64,000 nucleotides of DNA from NCBI GenBank assembly GCA_032068765.1, contig DAMBHY010000014.1:6026-70025 (forward strand), in the 5' to 3' direction. Position 1 is the stretch's first letter, and every line of letters begins with the position of its first letter. Both the position numbers and the translations under genes were made by a program. This document shows positions 60,784-64,000 of this stretch, in pieces. The notes under the pieces were generated by a model. It worked only from the letters and a program-made list of their open reading frames with translations. It searched no databases and was not told the origin of the DNA. This stretch comes from DAMBHY01 sp032068765 (GTDB taxonomy: Bacteria; Bacteroidota; Bacteroidia; Bacteroidales; Dysgonomonadaceae).

Positions 60784-62430
60784 GTGGACAATTTAACTCC
60801 TGAACAAAGGAGAAAAAATATGCAGGGGAACAAATCCAGAGAAACTAAACCTGAGATTCTTCTTGCAAAAGCTCTTTTTAATCGTGGACATAGATATCGC
60901 AAAAATGATAAATCAGTATTCGGAACTCCAGATTTGTCATTTAAAAAAATTAAACTAGCAATTTTTGTTGATGGAGAATTCTGGCATGGTAAAGATTGGG
61001 AATATCAAAAAAATAGGATAAAAAGTAACCGAGTTTATTGGATTCAAAAAATTGAAAGGAATATCCAAAGAGATGAAAACGTAAATAATACTTTACTAAC
61101 TAGAGGATGGAAAGTTTTACGTTTTTGGAGCAAAGATATTGAGACTAAATTATTATCTTGTGTTATGCAAATCGAAGAAGAAATTAGAAATTTGAGAATT
61201 AATTTTACTGAACATATATCGTTGGAAACTATAAACGGTAAAAAATATAAAATACGATTAATAGAACCTGTTGAAAGTGGTGAAGCTGCATTAACTCATT
61301 ACTTAAATAATAAAGAAAAAAAGGTCTCTAAATATTATAAACAAGAGGCATTAAATTACACCAAAAATATATTATCTATTAAATATCCAAATGAGGATAT
61401 AACATCTAAAATTGCAGAGGAAGCTTTGCAATATAGCATTTTTGAAAGGGAAAATATACCTTTCCCAGCACCAAATATTGAAAAATTTAAATTTATTGAT
61501 TTATTTGCAGGAATAGGAGGATTTAGATTAGCATTTCAAAAATTAGGTGGAAAATGTATCTATTCGAGTGAATGGGATAAGGATGCAAAGCTGACGTATA
61601 ATGCTAATTTTGGAGAAGTCCCATTTGGAGACATAACAAAAGATAAAATAAAAGCGTTCATCCCTAAAAATTTTGACATTTTGTGTGGAGGATTTCCCTG
61701 TCAGGCATTTTCAATAGCAGGTTATCGGAAAGGATTTGCAGATACACGAGGAACTCTCTTTTTTGATATTGAACAAATACTAGAAGAACATCACCCTAAG
61801 GCTTTTCTTTTAGAAAATGTAAAAAATCTTCTTTCCCATAATAAAGGGAAAACATTCGAAATTATATGTGAAATTTTAGAAAAGAAATTAGGATATAAAG
61901 TTTTCTACAAAGTTCTTAATTCTATGACTCATGCAAATATTCCGCAAAACAGAGAACGTATTTTTATTGTGGGATTTGATCCAGAAAGAGTAAAAAATTA
62001 CGAAAAATTCAATTTCCCAGAACCAATAAAGCTGACAAAAACGATACATGATATTTTGGAAACAGGAAAACAAGATGACAAATATTATTATTCCAAAGAT
62101 CACTCATATTATCCAGAGTTAGAAAAGTCTATAATTAACAAAAATACTGTTTATCAATGGCGCAGAATATATGTTCGCGAAAACAAAAATAATGTCTGTC
62201 CTACGTTGACAGCTAATATGGGTGCAGGAGGACATAATGTTCCTCTAATTAAAGATGATTTTGGAATAAGAAAACTAACTCCAAAAGAATGTTTCGCTTT
62301 TCAGGGATTTCCGGTTGATAAATATATTTTACCTAATATTGCTACCAGTAAATTATATATGCAAGCTGGAAATTCAGTAACTACTACATTAATAGAAAGA
62401 ATTGGGAATGAAATATTGAAGGTATTATGA
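60784..62430 (+). CDS. Fusion of Vsr mismatch endonuclease and DNA cytosine-5 methyltransferase
   Basis: 548 residues from GTG 60784 (MDNLTPEQRRKNMQGN, a classic Vsr start). Residues ~1-140 are Vsr: FGTPDLSF (catalytic Asp), FVDGEFWHGKDW, NxxRD and GWKVLRFW. The Cys before FWH that helps bind zinc in E. coli Vsr is Glu here. Residues ~235-548 are a C5 methyltransferase: FIDLFAGIGGFRLAF (I), GGFPCQAFSIAG (IV, catalytic Cys), ENVKNL (VI), QNRERIFIVG (VIII) and AGNSVTTTLI (X). Vsr repairs T:G mismatches made by deamination of the methylated base. A fusion of the two activities is uncommon. Confidence 0.9.
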   Translation: MDNLTPEQRRKNMQGNKSRETKPEILLAKALFNRGHRYRKNDKSVFGTPDLSFKKIKLAIFVDGEFWHGKDWEYQKNRIKSNRVYWIQKIERNIQRDENVNNTLLTRGWKVLRFWSKDIETKLLSCVMQIEEEIRNLRINFTEHISLETINGKKYKIRLIEPVESGEAALTHYLNNKEKKVSKYYKQEALNYTKNILSIKYPNEDITSKIAEEALQYSIFERENIPFPAPNIEKFKFIDLFAGIGGFRLAFQKLGGKCIYSSEWDKDAKLTYNANFGEVPFGDITKDKIKAFIPKNFDILCGGFPCQAFSIAGYRKGFADTRGTLFFDIEQILEEHHPKAFLLENVKNLLSHNKGKTFEIICEILEKKLGYKVFYKVLNSMTHANIPQNRERIFIVGFDPERVKNYEKFNFPEPIKLTKTIHDILETGKQDDKYYYSKDHSYYPELEKSIINKNTVYQWRRIYVRENKNNVCPTLTANMGAGGHNVPLIKDDFGIRKLTPKECFAFQGFPVDKYILPNIATSKLYMQAGNSVTTTLIERIGNEILKVL

Positions 62431-63572
62431 AAACATTTGCTCAAATTGATATTGAAAATAATGGAAATTACTTAAAGTTACTTGGGGCAGTTTCCAAGTT
62501 ATCAGGTTTGTTTAGTGAAAGTAATATTCCTTTTATCAATTATAGAGTAGCCGAAAACCTTTTTTGTCGTTGTTTCAATGCAGAAAATTTATCACGATCA
62601 GACACTGCTTTTGATGCAAATCATGATTCTATTGGAGTTGGATTAAAAACTTTCACCTGTCCTCGTGGCAGTAGTACAGAGAAAGTAGCTGAATTTAATT
62701 CTCTGTCGCGAGAATTATCTCAATTCACAGGTAAAGCACTTGCTTTAAAACTTGCTGAATTTAGAAATAAAAGGATTGATTTTGCAAGCAGGCTCTATAA
62801 TATAGAAAAATCTTTATATCATATAGTTGCTAGAAGAGAAAAAGAACTTGTAATCTTTGAAACTGATTATGACAAAATCGATTTAAACAACCTAACCAAC
62901 GTTAAAACTAAAGATACAGGTCTTCAATTTGAGGATGGAAAGAATCTTTATAATTTTAATTTTTCAAAGAGTACTCTTTTCAGAAAATTTATAATACCTG
63001 CTGATGCTTATATATTACCAATAGAAATTCTTGAAAATCCTTATGAGCTTTTATTAGAATTATTCGAAGATAAATCTTTAAAGATAGAAGCTGATGAATT
63101 AAAAAAAGGAATTGATTTTGTAATACTCCCATTATATGGTTATAGAGACAAACAAAAATATGTATATGAAAGAAGCGGTTTGAACCAATGGAATGCAGGA
63201 GGTAGAAGAAGGGACTCTGGAGAGGTATATATTCCAATTCCAAAACAAATACATGATCAATTTCCCAATTTCTTCCCAGCAAGAGAAGAAACATTCAATT
63301 TAAAAGTGCCCACTGGCGAAAACCTGACAGCAAAAGTTTGCCAAGACGGTTCTAAAGCATTAATGACTAATCCGAATAAAGCTTTATCGGATTGGTTACT
63401 TAGGAAACTGTTCCAATTAAATGAAGGAGAATTAGCTACATATCAGAAAATGAGCGAACTGGGGTTTGACAGTGTAATTATAACAAAAATATCAGATACC
63501 AATTATAATATTGACAAAGCAAAATTAGACAGTTATGAAGAATTTATTATAAAAGGGAATAATAAAAAATAA
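62427..63572 (+). CDS. Type II restriction endonuclease with NgoFVII/B3-like C-terminal domain
   Basis: 381 residues, coupled to the methyltransferase by a 4-bp ATGA overlap. The N-terminal half has a PD-(D/E)xK-like site, SDTAFDANHDSIGVGLKTF (residues ~58-76; Asp and GLK). Residues ~245-345 (RSGLNQWNAGGRRRDSGEVY, IPIPKQIHDQFPNFFP, CQDGSKALMTNPNKALSDWL) match the target-recognition domain of NgoFVII-type enzymes, a B3-like fold. It should cut the site protected by the fused methyltransferase. Site unknown. Confidence 0.82.
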   Translation: MKTFAQIDIENNGNYLKLLGAVSKLSGLFSESNIPFINYRVAENLFCRCFNAENLSRSDTAFDANHDSIGVGLKTFTCPRGSSTEKVAEFNSLSRELSQFTGKALALKLAEFRNKRIDFASRLYNIEKSLYHIVARREKELVIFETDYDKIDLNNLTNVKTKDTGLQFEDGKNLYNFNFSKSTLFRKFIIPADAYILPIEILENPYELLLELFEDKSLKIEADELKKGIDFVILPLYGYRDKQKYVYERSGLNQWNAGGRRRDSGEVYIPIPKQIHDQFPNFFPAREETFNLKVPTGENLTAKVCQDGSKALMTNPNKALSDWLLRKLFQLNEGELATYQKMSELGFDSVIITKISDTNYNIDKAKLDSYEEFIIKGNNKK

Positions 63573-64000
63573 TTAATCCTTACTCAACTTAACCCTAACA
63601 TATAATCACTCTGTTATATTAAATCAATATCTCCTTTCAATTTTATTTTTGGAAAATCCATTAGATGCACATCCCAAACACTCTTCTACGCGGGAAACAG
63701 TTTGGTAGACACATTCCAAGGCTTACCTATTTTTTTCGCCCTAAAAGTTTTTGCTGATATTTGTTAGTGCGGGACCAAGTGGAAACAATTTAGCATCTCT
63801 ATTTGAAACCTTTTTGTAAATGTCTTGCGCTGTAAATTTATAAAATAGTGCCATTGAGTTCTGATTAGTATTAATGTCACTTTGCAAAAGCATAAAATTT
63901 TGTTGCAATATTATCATTTTGAAATACATTAATGCAATTGAATACTGAAATGCATGAAATACACTTTGAAATCATGCGAACGAGTACTGAAACGCATGAA
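63573..64000. other. Non-coding right edge with ~21-bp degenerate repeats
   Basis: The last ~80 bases contain repeated TGAAA-N-(G)CATGAA motifs: TACTGAAATGCATGAA at 63943 and TACTGAAACGCATGAA at 63985 (42 apart), with a diverged unit TTTGAAATCATGCGAA between them, giving a period near 21. The array runs off the window. On the minus strand at 63600-63930 are short broken frames (for example KKIGKPWNVSTKLFP) that may be a decayed gene; I cannot name it. Confidence 0.45.

Noticed and set aside
63741..63929. 62-codon minus-strand ORF at the right edge
   Set aside because: No recognisable domain; adjacent frames are broken by stops. Mentioned only as a possible relic.

Overview
The window is a low-GC (visibly about 35-40 percent) chromosomal segment of an anaerobic Bacteroidota bacterium, most likely order Bacteroidales. 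The evidence is the TAnnTTTG promoter elements typical of this phylum, the scarcity of Shine-Dalgarno sites, the gene order lysS-gpsA-pgi and dapB-lepB-wbqC, the HU and rpmH sequences, and an [FeFe] hydrogenase with all three maturases (HydE, HydF, HydG). No rRNA is present, so genus cannot be set from the sequence alone.

Layout. 1-6.5 kb: minus-strand housekeeping run lysS, gpsA, pgi, HAD phosphatase, zinc CDF exporter, and a truncated NAD synthetase at the edge. 6.7-8.5 kb: monomeric [FeFe] hydrogenase with its own promoter and a strong terminator. 8.5-19.6 kb: an accessory island that I read as an integrase-less integron cassette array. It has five attC-like sites with the R''-L''...L'-GTTR layout and every gene is in one orientation. 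Its cargo is an Mrr-like nuclease, two copies of a CDF metal transporter cassette with identical bodies, a HEPN-type protein with an RxxxxH motif, and a 6-kb cassette holding a multi-gene restriction-modification-like system (UDG-like protein, two complementary methyltransferase polypeptides, a GIY-YIG/T5orf172-helicase). 19.6-20.7 kb: a promoter followed by six exact-period 41-bp hairpin repeats that lead into a DUF6261-like gene.

20.7-28.9 kb: ClbS-like protein, S9 prolyl oligopeptidase, hydE, a frameshifted small secreted protein, hydF, hydG, and a double TonB_C protein. 28.9-33.2 kb: envelope/translation genes (acyltransferase, ddl, rluD, PASTA protein, rpmH). 33.4-37.6 kb: APC antiporter, then a gene-poor stretch with small exported or membrane ORFs and tRNA-Lys(CTT). 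37.7-43.8 kb: HU, two rhomboid proteases, EEP hydrolase, queD-queE-rnz, asd. 43.9-46.1 kb: DUF456 protein and a znuC/znuA pair without a permease. 46.1-53.3 kb: mnmD, GH109-like oxidoreductase, dapB, lepB, wbqC, and a biotin-dependent carboxyltransferase pair. 53.6-60.6 kb: FAD oxidoreductase and the four-gene ligase-associated DNA repair operon (exonuclease, ligase, Lhr-like helicase, PdeM). 60.7-63.6 kb: a compact type II restriction-modification system whose methyltransferase is fused to a Vsr repair nuclease. 63.6-64 kb: non-coding, ending in ~21-bp repeats.

The two regions most worth attention are the attC-like cassette array and the 41-bp hairpin-repeat leader beside it. All family calls come from reading motifs by eye. 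No database search, structure prediction or alignment was run.
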